Position numbers and translations under genes: made by a program. Under the pieces are notes generated by a model. The model did not search any database and was not told the origin of the DNA. It saw only the letters and a list, made by a program, of their open reading frames with translations. Shown in pieces: positions 49,910-58,899 of a stretch of DNA of 64,000 bases. The stretch comes from Mycobacterium sp. DL440 (GTDB taxonomy: Bacteria > Actinomycetota > Actinomycetes > Mycobacteriales > Mycobacteriaceae), in the NCBI RefSeq assembly GCF_011745145.1, contig NZ_CP050191.1, positions 3,675,327 to 3,739,326 on the forward strand. The letters run 5' to 3'. The first letter of the stretch is position 1. The number at the start of each line of letters is the position of its first letter.

Positions 49910-50103
49910 CGGTTCTCCTCGTATCGTTCGGGCTCGGGTTCGGGTTCGTCGTCGGGTGGTGTCTCAAATCCGGGACACCCGCAGGGGTTTCCGCGTCCGT
50001 CGGTGGCTTCACACGGTCCGCCGCGCTCGGGCTGGTCGTGTTGGATGCCGTAGCAGCCGCACAACTCGCAGCGGGTGTCGTCGTAGTTCAGTGGCTCAGG
50101 CAT
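49906..50103 (-). CDS. Small zinc-binding protein
   Basis: 65 residues with CELCGCYGIQH and NPCGCPGFE clusters and an acidic Glu/Pro C-terminus. Likely zinc-bound. Function unknown. Confidence 0.66.
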   Translation of the reverse strand: MPEPLNYDDTRCELCGCYGIQHDQPERGGPCEATDGRGNPCGCPGFETPPDDEPEPEPERYEENR

Positions 50104-50461
50104 CGGTGGCCGCCTCGAAATCTGTGCAGGCTGGCCACCAGGCTCGGATGTCGGACGATTCACACCCCGTATCACGGAGATGCACCGTCTTGTCGCCGCG
50201 CCGTGTTGGGAAGTGGCACTTCGGGTACGTCTTGTCGCGATAGCTGGTGACAACACGGAACCGGCAGCCTCCGCAGCGCGGCCCCACCCCGTCACGTTCC
50301 TTGGACGCATCTGGGTGGAGGCGCACGTAGCCGAGCGGGTGCATGCCCTGGGCGATGCGTTTCGCGATGAGCCGGTGGCGCTTCTCCGACCGTGAAAGCT
50401 GCTCTGGCTCCGGTGGAATGAGGTAGGCGTCGGCGGGCACCTCGAACAGTCCGTCGCTCAT
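50096..50461 (-). CDS. Hypothetical Cys-rich protein
   Basis: 121 residues. Basic N-terminal helix (LSRSEKRHRLIAKRIAQGMH), then GPRCGGCRFR, YPKCHFP, GCESSDIRAWWPAC: a cysteine pattern seen in early actinophage proteins and consistent with a metal site. ATG overlaps the stop of a membrane microprotein gene. Confidence 0.7.
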   Translation of the reverse strand: MSDGLFEVPADAYLIPPEPEQLSRSEKRHRLIAKRIAQGMHPLGYVRLHPDASKERDGVGPRCGGCRFRVVTSYRDKTYPKCHFPTRRGDKTVHLRDTGCESSDIRAWWPACTDFEAATDA

Positions 50462-50541
50462 GGCCACAACCCCCGCGCGATCTGGTAGGTGCCGAACAGG
50501 GTGAGGCCCAACGCGACCGCGAGCACGATGACGTCAACCAT
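50458..50541 (-). CDS. Membrane microprotein, 27 residues
   Basis: MVDVIVLAVALGLTLFGTYQ then IARGLWP: one transmembrane helix. Its ATG overlaps the ASCH gene end by 8 bp and its stop overlaps the next ATG by 4, so it is embedded in the operon. Function unknown. Confidence 0.5.
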   Translation of the reverse strand: MVDVIVLAVALGLTLFGTYQIARGLWP

Positions 50542-50959
50542 GGGTCACCGCCTCGAGCTGCGCGACGATGTCGGCGGGCGGCGTCCAGAGGCCGAGCATC
50601 CCGCGGCACTTGGGCTGTTCGTTCAGTGGGATCGGGCGCGGGTTGGCCAGCACGAGGTGGTGCCCGCCCCAGATCAGCTCTCCCCAGTCGCTCCCGCAGC
50701 AGAACGGCGCCGACTGGTGCACGTCGACGAGGTCCACCACGCCGAGGATCACGCCGTAGTCGAAAACCCGGCGCGCGGTGACCCACTCGGGTGCGCGGCG
50801 CGGCAACCGGGCCAACGCCTCCTGGTCAGGCTTCAGCCCGGCGTGGATCGCGACTGGGCCCCGGTACTTGCCCGCGATGTTGCGGGTCCGGTTCTCGATG
50901 TTCTTGCCCTGGTGGATGATCTGCCAGGCCCACGGCTGACGAACGGTGATAGCCCTCAT
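50534..50959 (-). CDS. ASCH domain protein
   Basis: 141 residues; starts AITVRQPWAWQIIHQGKNIE, the ASCH signature, with ENR nearby and later VILGVVDLVDVH. ASCH domains bind RNA or modified nucleosides and some have nuclease or amidohydrolase activity. Role in the phage unknown. Confidence 0.87.
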   Translation of the reverse strand: MRAITVRQPWAWQIIHQGKNIENRTRNIAGKYRGPVAIHAGLKPDQEALARLPRRAPEWVTARRVFDYGVILGVVDLVDVHQSAPFCCGSDWGELIWGGHHLVLANPRPIPLNEQPKCRGMLGLWTPPADIVAQLEAVTHG

Positions 50960-51324
50960 CGGTCACGCTCCAGTGCTTCGCGGATCTTGTTGACCGTGAT
51001 GAAGCCGGGCATGGCGCCGCGTGCGTCGTCGTCGGCGAGGATCTGGCGGATCTCGCTGAGCTTGTCGGCGAGTTCGGCCACGAGCTGCGGTGCGGCAGCG
51101 ATGAACGCCTTGTCCGCGTCGCTGATTGTCAGCTCCAGCTCGCACGATGACCGGCACCCGCACTCGCCGGAATGCGAGGCCTCCAGTACCTCGATGTCGT
51201 ATTCGTAGATGTCCGGATCACCGGCGCGGCCCATCAGGTCGGGCACCCGGTAGTCGTTCCACTGCCACGGCCACCGCGTGATCCCGGCGAGTAGTTCGCG
51301 GGCACGCTGCGCAACGTCAGCCAT
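50956..51324 (-). CDS. Hypothetical protein
   Basis: 122 residues from MADVAQRARELLAGIT. HSGECGCRSSCELE in the middle, then helical DADKAFIAAAPQLVAELADK. The latter pattern is common in actinophage early proteins. Function unknown. Confidence 0.68.
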   Translation of the reverse strand: MADVAQRARELLAGITRWPWQWNDYRVPDLMGRAGDPDIYEYDIEVLEASHSGECGCRSSCELELTISDADKAFIAAAPQLVAELADKLSEIRQILADDDARGAMPGFITVNKIREALERDR

Positions 51325-51766
51325 GGTGGGCCTCCGCAACGTCAGCGGCAGCGAGGACGTCGGCCGCGAACACCCGGGCCTCGATCACGTTGGTGCGGAA
51401 CACGTGCTCGCACCGCGCGCCGATCTCGATCTCATCGCCGTCAACCCGGGTGAACGGGTAGTGATTCCACTGGGGATTGTGGTTCGGCCCCCAGTACTCG
51501 GACGGCGACTTCGGCAGTTCCACGACTGCGATGTTGGGGAGCGCCATGAGAACACTGGCGACGTGCTCGGCGACCTCTGTGCAGATGAGCCTCGGCGCGT
51601 ATCCCTGTCGCCCCTCGTCCCACGCTTGGTACGCCCGATCATTCTCGGCGAGATCGGATTCCGGCGTGCGGTAGTGGTCGTGGGTACCGATCGGGCCTGG
51701 GTACAGCCGCCGGTAGAGTTCCCGCGCCATCGCGTCGGTGAGTTGTGCATGAATCGGGGTGCTCAT
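51317..51766 (-). CDS. Hypothetical protein
   Basis: 149 residues; GGAGG lies 4 nt before the ATG at 51766. Aromatic-rich (YRRLYPGPIGTHDHYRTP, EYWGPNHNPQWNHYPF), alpha/beta. No family recognised. Confidence 0.7.
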   Translation of the reverse strand: MSTPIHAQLTDAMARELYRRLYPGPIGTHDHYRTPESDLAENDRAYQAWDEGRQGYAPRLICTEVAEHVASVLMALPNIAVVELPKSPSEYWGPNHNPQWNHYPFTRVDGDEIEIGARCEHVFRTNVIEARVFAADVLAAADVAEAHHG

Positions 51767-51823
51767 TTTCTCCTCCAAATTGATCCACGGGTGCGGCGCC
51801 GAGTTCGGAACCAACACATGGCT

Positions 51824-52126
51824 TCAGTGGTCAGCACCGGCGCGCACCCTTGCGACGTGGCGGGCCCAGTCGTCGCCGTCGACCACGACCGTCTGGCATT
51901 TGCAGCGCATGTCGACCCCGTTGAAATAGGGGCCCTGATGCGCGGCCAGGACTGCGGCGTCCTGCTGCTCAGCGGCGCGGGCGTGCTCGGCCAGCAGGAC
52001 GGCGAGTTCGATCACCGGGTGCTGGCTGGCCGGGACCTGTTCGGGCAGGCGGAATGACGCTGCGGCACCAGCCTGCAACCTCGCGGCCAACGCGTCGGCC
52101 CGCTCCGCTATCGAGAGTTCAGACAT
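51824..52126 (-). CDS. Hypothetical protein
   Basis: 100 residues from MSELSIAERADALAARLQAG; helical with VDMRCKCQTVVVDGDDW. Start overlaps upstream HTH gene. Function unknown. Confidence 0.64.
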   Translation of the reverse strand: MSELSIAERADALAARLQAGAAASFRLPEQVPASQHPVIELAVLLAEHARAAEQQDAAVLAAHQGPYFNGVDMRCKCQTVVVDGDDWARHVARVRAGADH

Positions 52127-52310
52127 CGGGGTTCCGTTCTTCTCGGGCCATGTCCCGCAACAGATCCGAAACCGGCCGGTCGTATCGCTCCAACATCCGC
52201 TCAAGCGAGGAGAGCGTGACTTCCATGCGTTGGGCGATCTGCCAATCCGGAAGCCCAATCGCGTGCATCTCGTCGTAGCGTTCGGTGAACGACAACGTCG
52301 TGGCGATCAT
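52119..52310 (-). CDS. Small HTH protein
   Basis: 63 residues, TERYDEMHAIGLPDWQIAQR followed by a second helix (LSSLERMLERY) form a helix-turn-helix common in actinophages. Coupled to the methyltransferase gene by ATGA. Probably DNA-binding. Confidence 0.74.
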   Translation of the reverse strand: MIATTLSFTERYDEMHAIGLPDWQIAQRMEVTLSSLERMLERYDRPVSDLLRDMAREERNPDV

Positions 52311-54121
52311 GCGGCTGCCTCGCCGTGCAAGGCGGCGCGCAGCCGGGCGCTGATCCACTCACCGACCGGTGGGCTGACCGCGTTGCCGTACCCGTCGACC
52401 TGGTTACGGGCACTGCCCCAGACGACGAAACTGCCTTGGTAGTCGGCGAAGTCGACGTCGAATCCGCAGCCGCGGCCGATCTCGTGGGCGGCCATCATCC
52501 GGAAGTAGCAGTCCTCCAACGTGATCTCTTCGAGCATCGCGCGCCACTGCGCGGTCAGCAGCCCCGTGTTGGCCTGCGAGGTCTGCGCGCCAAGCGGATC
52601 AGTCAGCGGGTGCGGTGCCGGGAACTGGCCCGGCGAGGTGCCGTTCTGCTTGAACCACCCAGAGAACAACAGGCCCAAGTGATTACCCGCTCCGACGACC
52701 GTCTTCATTGGCCGATCGACTCCGGCCACCCGCCGGTCGACGCCCTCGTTGTACTGGACCATCCCGGCCGCGGTGAGTAGACCAGGGATCTGCTCGGCCG
52801 TCACGGTTGGCATCGGTTCCCCATGGCCGGCGGGCAGGGTGTTCTTTCGGTACGGGATCACCCCGGACGACAGCAGCGATAGCGTCTCCGAACCGCCCTG
52901 CGTCGGCAGTACCTCGTCCACACCGCGCGGCGCGCCCTGGAAGTTGTTGACCGCCAGCAGCACAGCCTTCTCATGCGTCGAGGTGACGGTGTCCATCGGC
53001 TGGGTGATGTGCTTGCCGTCGCCGTTGTGCCGGTGCGCGGCAATAACCGATCCGGTGGACAGGATCGCGGTCTCCTGCTGGCTGGTCTGCGTCGCCAGCG
53101 GCTCCCACGGGTGCTTCTCGGCGCCGCGCTGGGCCTTGGCCGGCATGAGCACCGCGGGGAATTCGGCGAACCGCTGGCGGCACCGCTCGGCCCGGGCCAT
53201 GGTGGCCACGGCCAGAGGCTTCTTCCGGTCGCCAATGCGAGTGCCCAGGTTCGACAAGTCGAGGCAGTCCAGCGAAGGCGCCGCCGGCGGGATCACGACA
53301 CACCTGCAACGCTCGCACCGGTACTCGTACTGCTTGCCGTAGCGCACCGACCCGGTGGGCGGCACCCCGGTCTTCCACGTCCACCGGGCCTCAACGACCT
53401 TGTCGCACAGGCTGCACCACGACGGCGGCCGGTGATCCAGGTCCGGTGTCGGAATCTTGGCGTCCCAGAACGCGATGTACAGCCGATCCCTGGACTGAGG
53501 CACCCCGAAGAACATCGAATTCAAGTACAGGACACGGCATTTGTAGCCGAGCGACTCGAACTGCTGGAGCCACCACCGGTAGGTCGAACCGTCGCCCACC
53601 TTCGCCTTGCCGGGCAGGGCCGGGCCCCACGAGCTGAGCTCAGTGGTGCACTCAATGAGAATCAGCCGCGGGTGATGCTGCGCGGCGTAGTGCAGCACAC
53701 AGTTCGCCGTGGCGCGGTCACGCTCCGACCGGGTGACCCGCTCATCGAACTCAGGGTCGTCCAGATCGAACAGCGACAGGCCCTGCGCGTACGCCTTCTG
53801 TGTGTTGGCCTGGGAGTGGTTGACGCAGGACACCCCAGCGCACAGCAGATCAGCGGCCGGCAGGTCGCGGGCCGAGTGGTAGTCCGACGCTTCCTTGTTG
53901 ACCAGGTCGGCAATCCAGTGCTCGGCCTCCGGGTGGTTGGCCTCGTGGACCTCGACCTTGTAGCGGTTGTGGTTGGCCGCCATGATCGTCTCAAACCCAG
54001 CCCGTTTGATCCCGGTGGTCAGTCCTCCGAATCCGGAGAACAGGTCGACGGCGACCAGGGAATCGTGCCGGAACCGACGCGGCTGCACCGCAGGCCTGTG
54101 CTCGGCGACAGCCGCGGTCAT
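52307..54121 (-). CDS. DNA cytosine C5 methyltransferase
   Basis: 604 residues. Motif I DLFSGFGG at 26-33 binds SAM. The catalytic region reads AGVSCVNHSQAN (Cys99) instead of the usual PPCQ-type loop, a variant seen in some phage enzymes. A later LILIECTTEL stands where ENV-type residues are expected, and the middle has a four-Cys zinc-like insert (WCSLCDK and YRCERCRC). Methylates phage DNA, probably against host restriction. GTG/ATG start overlap with the next gene. Confidence 0.9.
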   Translation of the reverse strand: MTAAVAEHRPAVQPRRFRHDSLVAVDLFSGFGGLTTGIKRAGFETIMAANHNRYKVEVHEANHPEAEHWIADLVNKEASDYHSARDLPAADLLCAGVSCVNHSQANTQKAYAQGLSLFDLDDPEFDERVTRSERDRATANCVLHYAAQHHPRLILIECTTELSSWGPALPGKAKVGDGSTYRWWLQQFESLGYKCRVLYLNSMFFGVPQSRDRLYIAFWDAKIPTPDLDHRPPSWCSLCDKVVEARWTWKTGVPPTGSVRYGKQYEYRCERCRCVVIPPAAPSLDCLDLSNLGTRIGDRKKPLAVATMARAERCRQRFAEFPAVLMPAKAQRGAEKHPWEPLATQTSQQETAILSTGSVIAAHRHNGDGKHITQPMDTVTSTHEKAVLLAVNNFQGAPRGVDEVLPTQGGSETLSLLSSGVIPYRKNTLPAGHGEPMPTVTAEQIPGLLTAAGMVQYNEGVDRRVAGVDRPMKTVVGAGNHLGLLFSGWFKQNGTSPGQFPAPHPLTDPLGAQTSQANTGLLTAQWRAMLEEITLEDCYFRMMAAHEIGRGCGFDVDFADYQGSFVVWGSARNQVDGYGNAVSPPVGEWISARLRAALHGEAAA

Positions 54122-54342
54122 GCGCCGGCCTCATCGATCGCGCGGATGGTGGCGCACGGAAAGTTCCAGTGGCAGCAGACGCAGCCGCCCGCTCCGTTCG
54201 CCCGATGTAGTTCACGGATCTTGTTGAGCGCCTGGGTTTGCCGTTCCGCGAGCTGCTTGGTGGCCAGGATCTTGTCGCACTCGGACAAGAACCCGGTCAC
54301 ACCGGCATGCTCGATCGCATCCAGGGTGTCGAAGCCGCTCAC
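54118..54342 (-). CDS. Hypothetical Cys-containing protein
   Basis: 74 residues from GTG (GTGA overlap). Helical SECDKILATKQLAERQTQAL followed by GCVCCHWNF, a possible zinc site. Function unknown. Confidence 0.66.
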   Translation of the reverse strand: MSGFDTLDAIEHAGVTGFLSECDKILATKQLAERQTQALNKIRELHRANGAGGCVCCHWNFPCATIRAIDEAGA

Positions 54343-54725
54343 GATGCCACCTCGAACTCGTGGTCCTCGTGGTCGGCGCACACCAGGTGGTCATCGGACT
54401 CGTAGGCGCGATCGGCTCGGCATACCTCGCACTTCTGGCACTCCTCGCACAACAGCTCGGCGAGTTCGGTTTCCGGGTATCCGGTGCAGGTCGTGCGGCC
54501 GGTCGGCACGTAGCGGGCGAACCATCCGGCGTCGGTGACCTGTTCGATTGGGGTGCCCGGGTCTCCGTAGGCAGTGAAGTCGCCGTAGTCGTCGCAGATG
54601 TGCCCGCACGTAGTGCAGCGCGCCTGGTAGTAGGTGACCTCGTGCACCGGCGCGAACTTCGGCGCCTTCGTGTCGATCGCTGGCGCCTCACCCATCGGCT
54701 CGTCGCCGTCCTCGGTTGCGTTCAT
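54339..54725 (-). CDS. Cys-rich protein
   Basis: 128 residues; ARCTTCGHIC, LCEECQKCEVCRADRAYE and DHLVCADHED give two likely zinc sites. ATG at 54725 chosen because GGAG lies 7 nt upstream; a GTG 2 codons earlier overlaps the previous stop. Function unknown. Confidence 0.72.
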   Translation of the reverse strand: MNATEDGDEPMGEAPAIDTKAPKFAPVHEVTYYQARCTTCGHICDDYGDFTAYGDPGTPIEQVTDAGWFARYVPTGRTTCTGYPETELAELLCEECQKCEVCRADRAYESDDHLVCADHEDHEFEVAS

Positions 54726-54727
54726 CG

Positions 54728-54976
54728 TCACACTCCACTTGCTTGGGATTCAACGGATTTGACTCGGTCCAGCTCGCCGGCCCAGGTTTGCGCCGAGTCG
54801 AGCGTGGCGAATGCCTTGCCCTGGAATGGGATCGCCAGCATCGTGAGACCGTCGTGGCCGCGGCCCTGCAGGATCCACTCGGGCCCGACGCGCTGCACGC
54901 TGTACTCACCCTTGGCGCCGACCGACACGAGGGTGCCGATCATGTGTTCGTGGCTCGACCAATTCAGCATCAGCAC
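54728..54976 (-). CDS. Hypothetical small protein
   Basis: 82 residues, beta-looking (HEHMIGTLVSVGAKGEYSVQ, WILQGRGHDGLTMLAI). Start ATG at 54976 or 54970. Overlaps the resolvase gene end. Function unknown. Confidence 0.62.
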   Translation of the reverse strand: MLMLNWSSHEHMIGTLVSVGAKGEYSVQRVGPEWILQGRGHDGLTMLAIPFQGKAFATLDSAQTWAGELDRVKSVESQASGV

Positions 54977-55353
54977 GACTCCGCCCTATGCCCGTGCCTC
55001 TGCCCGGTGATCAGGGCCAGGAGGTCATCGACGGTCATGTGGGCCCAGTACTCGCCGGGGTTGGTGGTGCCGCGGCGTTTGGCCACCACCACCCCGACCA
55101 GTGCGCCGTCGTTGTTGGCTTCGGTGTGGGCCTCGCGGGTCCAGCCGGGAACATCGGGGCGGGCGCAGTCCTTGACCTCGATCACGACGCGCTGGCCGTG
55201 CGCCCGAACGTTGGCGATGTCGCCGCAGTCCTTCGCGCCGGTCTTCACCCTGCGGTCGATCCGGTCATCGTCGAGGGCCTGGGCGAGGTAGTCGGCCACC
55301 GCACGCTCGGTGCGGGAACCGGCTGCCCTTGCGCTCACGCGAGAACGGGTCAC
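54970..55353 (-). CDS. Holliday junction resolvase-like nuclease
   Basis: 127 residues from GTG. GSRTERAVADYLAQALDDDR, then RRVKTGAKDCGDIANVRAHG and RVVIEVKDC form a PD-(D/E)XK active site (Asp in GDIANV, Glu and Lys in IEVK). Similar proteins in mycobacteriophages are called Holliday junction resolvases. Next to DnaQ-like exonuclease and RecT genes, so part of recombination or replication. Confidence 0.82.
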   Translation of the reverse strand: MTRSRVSARAAGSRTERAVADYLAQALDDDRIDRRVKTGAKDCGDIANVRAHGQRVVIEVKDCARPDVPGWTREAHTEANNDGALVGVVVAKRRGTTNPGEYWAHMTVDDLLALITGQRHGHRAESC

Positions 55354-55619
55354 AGCATGTCTCCTGTCGCCGTGCGGGTTTCGATGTGCGGCCCGTGGAT
55401 GCGGGCGCGGAGGATGTCGAGCTGGTCGCCGTCCGGGTGCTCGTAGTCGTCGTCGAGCAGGCCGGGCCACCACGGGGATTGGGCGAGGCGGGCGTGGATC
55501 TCGGCCAGCCGCAGCTTGAAAGCGACGTGAGGCAGCTTCGGCGCCACCTGCGGGTCGGCCTGCTCCAACTCGGCCAACAGCCGATCAGCCGCGGCATAGT
55601 GCTCGCTCGGGGTCCTCAC
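55350..55619 (-). CDS. Hypothetical protein
   Basis: 89 residues from GTG; helical EHYAAADRLLAELEQADPQV and then a Trp-rich WWPGLLDDDYEHPDGD segment. Coupled on both sides by GTGA. Function unknown. Confidence 0.66.
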   Translation of the reverse strand: MRTPSEHYAAADRLLAELEQADPQVAPKLPHVAFKLRLAEIHARLAQSPWWPGLLDDDYEHPDGDQLDILRARIHGPHIETRTATGDML

Positions 55620-56242
55620 TTCGCCCCGCCCATCACCGCGTCCCACTGCGCCCGCACCCACCGGACGTCACCCATCGCGGTGTGGCGCGGGAACTTGGTG
55701 GGATCGACACCGACCGCGGCTGACAGCAGATCCGAGGACAACGGCAGGGTCGTCAATCGGTCGATCTGGTCGCGTGGCGCGCCGTCCTCGTGCCGAACCG
55801 ATCGCAGGTACCCGAACACGACGTTCTCCACGTCAATCAGGTGGTAATGCCATGGATCCAAAATCCCCCGCGGAGCGAGCAACTGGCGGCTGATTCGCTC
55901 TGTGTCGAAGTTCGGCACCGCGCCCACGATGAGCGGTCGGCCACCGAGGAATGAGGCGATGGAATGCGCCGCGCCCTGCCGGCTGAAGGCGTTCCCCTCG
56001 TCGAACCGTTCCCGGTAGTCGGCGGCCATGTCGGGCACCTGCTCCTCGAACGGCTCGATCCAGCCGTCGGGGTCGTGCTGGATGAACAGGTGTAATTCCT
56101 CTTCGATCCACGGGTCGTCACCGAACATCGACGGTTCGTCGGGATCGTTCATCCGCCGGCGGATCGCCGCGAACTCCCAGATCGGGGCATCCAGGTCGAG
56201 GCCCAGAGTTTCGGTGTCCATGAACACGATGTCGGTGGTCAC
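55616..56242 (-). CDS. DnaQ-like 3'-5' exonuclease
   Basis: 208 residues; IVFMDTETLGLD with Asp9 and Glu11 (Exo I), Asp in VPNFDTERIS (Exo II region), and HTAMGDVRWV (Exo III, His/Asp). This is a DEDDh exonuclease as in proofreading subunits, here stand-alone. Likely helps recombination or DNA turnover with RecT and the YqaJ nuclease. Confidence 0.88.
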   Translation of the reverse strand: MTTDIVFMDTETLGLDLDAPIWEFAAIRRRMNDPDEPSMFGDDPWIEEELHLFIQHDPDGWIEPFEEQVPDMAADYRERFDEGNAFSRQGAAHSIASFLGGRPLIVGAVPNFDTERISRQLLAPRGILDPWHYHLIDVENVVFGYLRSVRHEDGAPRDQIDRLTTLPLSSDLLSAAVGVDPTKFPRHTAMGDVRWVRAQWDAVMGGAK

Positions 56243-57297
56243 TCGGCGGGCCCGTCGAACAGCGAAATGACCGCGACCGCCTCGTCATATGTCACATCCG
56301 CCTGGCGCGTCGCCTTCACCCCGGCCGCGTCACCCAGGTAGGAGAACCACTCGGTGTCGGAGTCGTACTTCTCGGCTTTCTGGATCTGCGCCAGGCGGGT
56401 GAGCTGCGCCTTCGTAGCCATGCGGACCTCGGTCGACTGGCCGTCAACGACCTGCTCGTAGTCAGCGGGCGGCGCAGCCGATTCCGCCGGCGACTCGTCC
56501 ACCTCGCCCTCGATGTAATCGGGGGTCTTCTCGATCGCCGACGGCGATAAGTCCAGGCGCACACCCTCGTCCTGCGCGATCGCGTGCTGCGCCTCCGTCG
56601 ACTTCGGCAGCAGCTTCATCAGCTTGCGCACCATCGTCTTGTGCGCCATCGCCTCGAAGTGATCGACCCACGGACCGAACACCTTGCCGTCACGGTTCTT
56701 CGCCGTGGCGTGCCTGTCCCGGTAATCCTCCATGTCGGCCACCGTCATCGGGTCGGTCATCGAGTAGCCGCCGTCGACGGTGCGGCCCACCGCATAGAAC
56801 AGGACGGGCTTCCCACGGGGCCCGTCGATGCACGGCCTGTGAATCCACTTGTCCTCGGCGGCACCGTATTCGACCTCGAAGTAGTCGTTCGAGTAGACAG
56901 TGCGTGCATGGATGGAGGCGATGCGGCCGGAGCGGTGCGCCAGCTCGACATACCCCTGGTAGCCGATCACCAACTGGGCCTTCTGGCCGCGGGTCTTGGA
57001 GTCCCAGAACGGCAGCAGGTACGCCTGGCCCAACGCGCCGACACCAGGCCTGAGCCCGAGCTGGGCGCAGGTCATCAGCGACCCGAGCACCGACTTGGGT
57101 TCACACTCGGCGAGTTTCGGATTCACCGACAAGCAGGTCAGTGCGTCCCGGATCAACTGGGTGGCCTCGACACCGCGGGGCATGGCCAGCTGAAACTGCT
57201 GCTCCATCTTCTGGATCTGCCGCTGCAGCGACTCATCTTCACCGCTGCCCTGCTGCGCGACGGACTGGCGGGCACGGGTGGCCAAATCTCTTGCCAT
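56239..57297 (-). CDS. recT: RecT single-strand annealing protein
   Basis: 352 residues; LAMPRGVEATQLIRDALTCL, QLGLRPGVGALGQAYLLPF and GYQGYVELAHRSGRI are RecT-family hallmarks. Binds single strands and anneals them in phage recombination. A Glu/Pro/Ala linker and a C-terminal tail of about 55 residues follow the core. Downstream partner of the YqaJ exonuclease gene, 6 bp apart. Confidence 0.94.
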   Translation of the reverse strand: MARDLATRARQSVAQQGSGEDESLQRQIQKMEQQFQLAMPRGVEATQLIRDALTCLSVNPKLAECEPKSVLGSLMTCAQLGLRPGVGALGQAYLLPFWDSKTRGQKAQLVIGYQGYVELAHRSGRIASIHARTVYSNDYFEVEYGAAEDKWIHRPCIDGPRGKPVLFYAVGRTVDGGYSMTDPMTVADMEDYRDRHATAKNRDGKVFGPWVDHFEAMAHKTMVRKLMKLLPKSTEAQHAIAQDEGVRLDLSPSAIEKTPDYIEGEVDESPAESAAPPADYEQVVDGQSTEVRMATKAQLTRLAQIQKAEKYDSDTEWFSYLGDAAGVKATRQADVTYDEAVAVISLFDGPAE

Positions 57298-57302
57298 GAG
57301 GG

Positions 57303-58316
57303 TTACTTGCCTTTCGGGATGTAGATGGATGTGGACTGAAAACGGCGGTACAACTCGGGGTCCTCGGCCTTGAGGCGGTCCTTGTCGATCACCTCGACCT
57401 TGTGCAGCCAGGGCGCGTCGTCCTCTTCGTCGCGGAACGCCTTCTCGCGGAAGATGCCCCGCCGGAGCGCGACGAGCTTTCGACCAGACGCGTCGGCCAG
57501 CGCATCGGACCCCTGGAGCAGATCAGCCAGCACGTTGACGGCCTGCGACTTCTCCGACTTGGCTGACTTCTCGGCGTCCAACGCGGCCCGGTAGTCGGCG
57601 ATGGCAGCCTCAACCTGGGGTAGGTGTTCGTCGTCGAGCACCTCGACCTCGTCATACCGGCGCGGCCAGCGCGCGGCGATCGCCTCGGCCGTCGCGTCCG
57701 ACCCGTCGATCGGCGGCGCCTTATCCGGAACGATGTACGTGTCCCAAAGGTGCTGCTCAGCCTGGTTGATCGTGGCGATCAGTTCGTCGTCGCGTGGCAC
57801 GTACTCCCACCGCAACCGGTTCCCGCCGACCAGGCCGGCGACGTACGCGCCGTCAGCGCCGGTGACCGCCATGCCGTGCTGGACCTGCAGCTCCGCGTGG
57901 TCCGGGACCTCGCCGTCCTCCCAATCGTGAGCGAGCCAGGCAGACGCGTTCTTGATCTCAACCAGGGCGTTCTGCGCCAGGATCAGACCGTCGGGGTTGT
58001 AGAGCTGCCATGGCCGCTCCAGTGATCGCAGCGTTGGGCATTCGACGATCTCGACGTTGAGGCGGCGGGCCAGCTCGGCACGGATGACCGGCTCCAGCAG
58101 GGTGCCCCACATCATCACCTCGGTCTCGTCGTCCGGCCGGGACTTGCCGGTCTTGTCGGCCCACACGGAGAACGCGGATCCGTACTTGCCTAGGCCCAGG
58201 ACGGCGGAGCAATCAGACGAGCCGATGCCGGTGCGGCGCAACTCAAGCCACTCGTCGCGGTCTTTGTAGTGGCCGGCCAGTTCGGCGTGCTCGGCCCAGA
58301 ACGGTGCGATGGTCAC
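57303..58316 (-). CDS. YqaJ-type recombination exonuclease
   Basis: 337 residues; WLELRRTGIGSSDCSAVLGL, WGTLLEPVIRAELARR (Glu75 region) and ALVEIKNASAWLAHDW (E-x-K) mark the YqaJ / lambda exonuclease fold. Degrades one strand of duplex DNA to supply RecT. GTG start with GTGA overlap. C-terminal 80 residues helical. Confidence 0.92.
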   Translation of the reverse strand: MTIAPFWAEHAELAGHYKDRDEWLELRRTGIGSSDCSAVLGLGKYGSAFSVWADKTGKSRPDDETEVMMWGTLLEPVIRAELARRLNVEIVECPTLRSLERPWQLYNPDGLILAQNALVEIKNASAWLAHDWEDGEVPDHAELQVQHGMAVTGADGAYVAGLVGGNRLRWEYVPRDDELIATINQAEQHLWDTYIVPDKAPPIDGSDATAEAIAARWPRRYDEVEVLDDEHLPQVEAAIADYRAALDAEKSAKSEKSQAVNVLADLLQGSDALADASGRKLVALRRGIFREKAFRDEEDDAPWLHKVEVIDKDRLKAEDPELYRRFQSTSIYIPKGK

Positions 58317-58624
58317 CAGCGGCTCATTTCGTCGAGCGCGTCCGTCCGGTCACCACACAGTCCGACCGCTGCGCGGGGAGCCTCGATGGCCTGGGCGCGG
58401 TCCGTTTCGGTCATGTCGTTGACGGCGCGCCTCCACTCGTCTGCTTCGTGCTGATACACGGGTGTCCTCCAAGTTGGTTCGGGTTGGACGCGGAAACCCC
58501 ACGCCAGCCAGGTGAGAGCCGCCAGAATCGCTGTGGCGGCGAGCAGCTCGGCCGGCCCGGTGAACAGGGCTCCGACCGCGGCACCGGTGAAAACCCAAGC
58601 GGCCCAATACAGTGCGCTGGTCAT
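58313..58624 (-). CDS. Two-helix membrane protein
   Basis: 103 residues; ALYWAAWVFTGAAVGALF and LLAATAILAALTWLAWGF are transmembrane helices, then a soluble tail. Function unknown; position beside recombination genes gives no clear clue. Confidence 0.7.
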   Translation of the reverse strand: MTSALYWAAWVFTGAAVGALFTGPAELLAATAILAALTWLAWGFRVQPEPTWRTPVYQHEADEWRRAVNDMTETDRAQAIEAPRAAVGLCGDRTDALDEMSRW

Positions 58625-58899
58625 GACGCGACGCCCGTCAGTCGGCGACCAACCCGCGTCTCCGTGATGGACTCCACGCGCGCCCACAGCGTGCTGGTCG
58701 ACGTGTCAGGGTCCAGCCACGCGGCCAGGCACATGGTCACCTGCGCGGCTTTCGCCGGATGCTGCTGCGCCAGCGCCACCAGCTCCGAGTAGAGGCGGGC
58801 GGGGTCCTCGTCGCGGATCTTCTCCGCCATCCCGAGTGCGATCTCGGCGACCCTGTCCAGGTTGGAATCTGGGACCAGATCGACCACCGCGCGGCTCAC
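58621..58899 (-). CDS. Hypothetical helical protein
   Basis: 92 residues from GTG, helical with AEKIRDEDPARLYSELVALA. Coupled on both sides. No family recognised. Confidence 0.66.
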   Translation of the reverse strand: MSRAVVDLVPDSNLDRVAEIALGMAEKIRDEDPARLYSELVALAQQHPAKAAQVTMCLAAWLDPDTSTSTLWARVESITETRVGRRLTGVAS

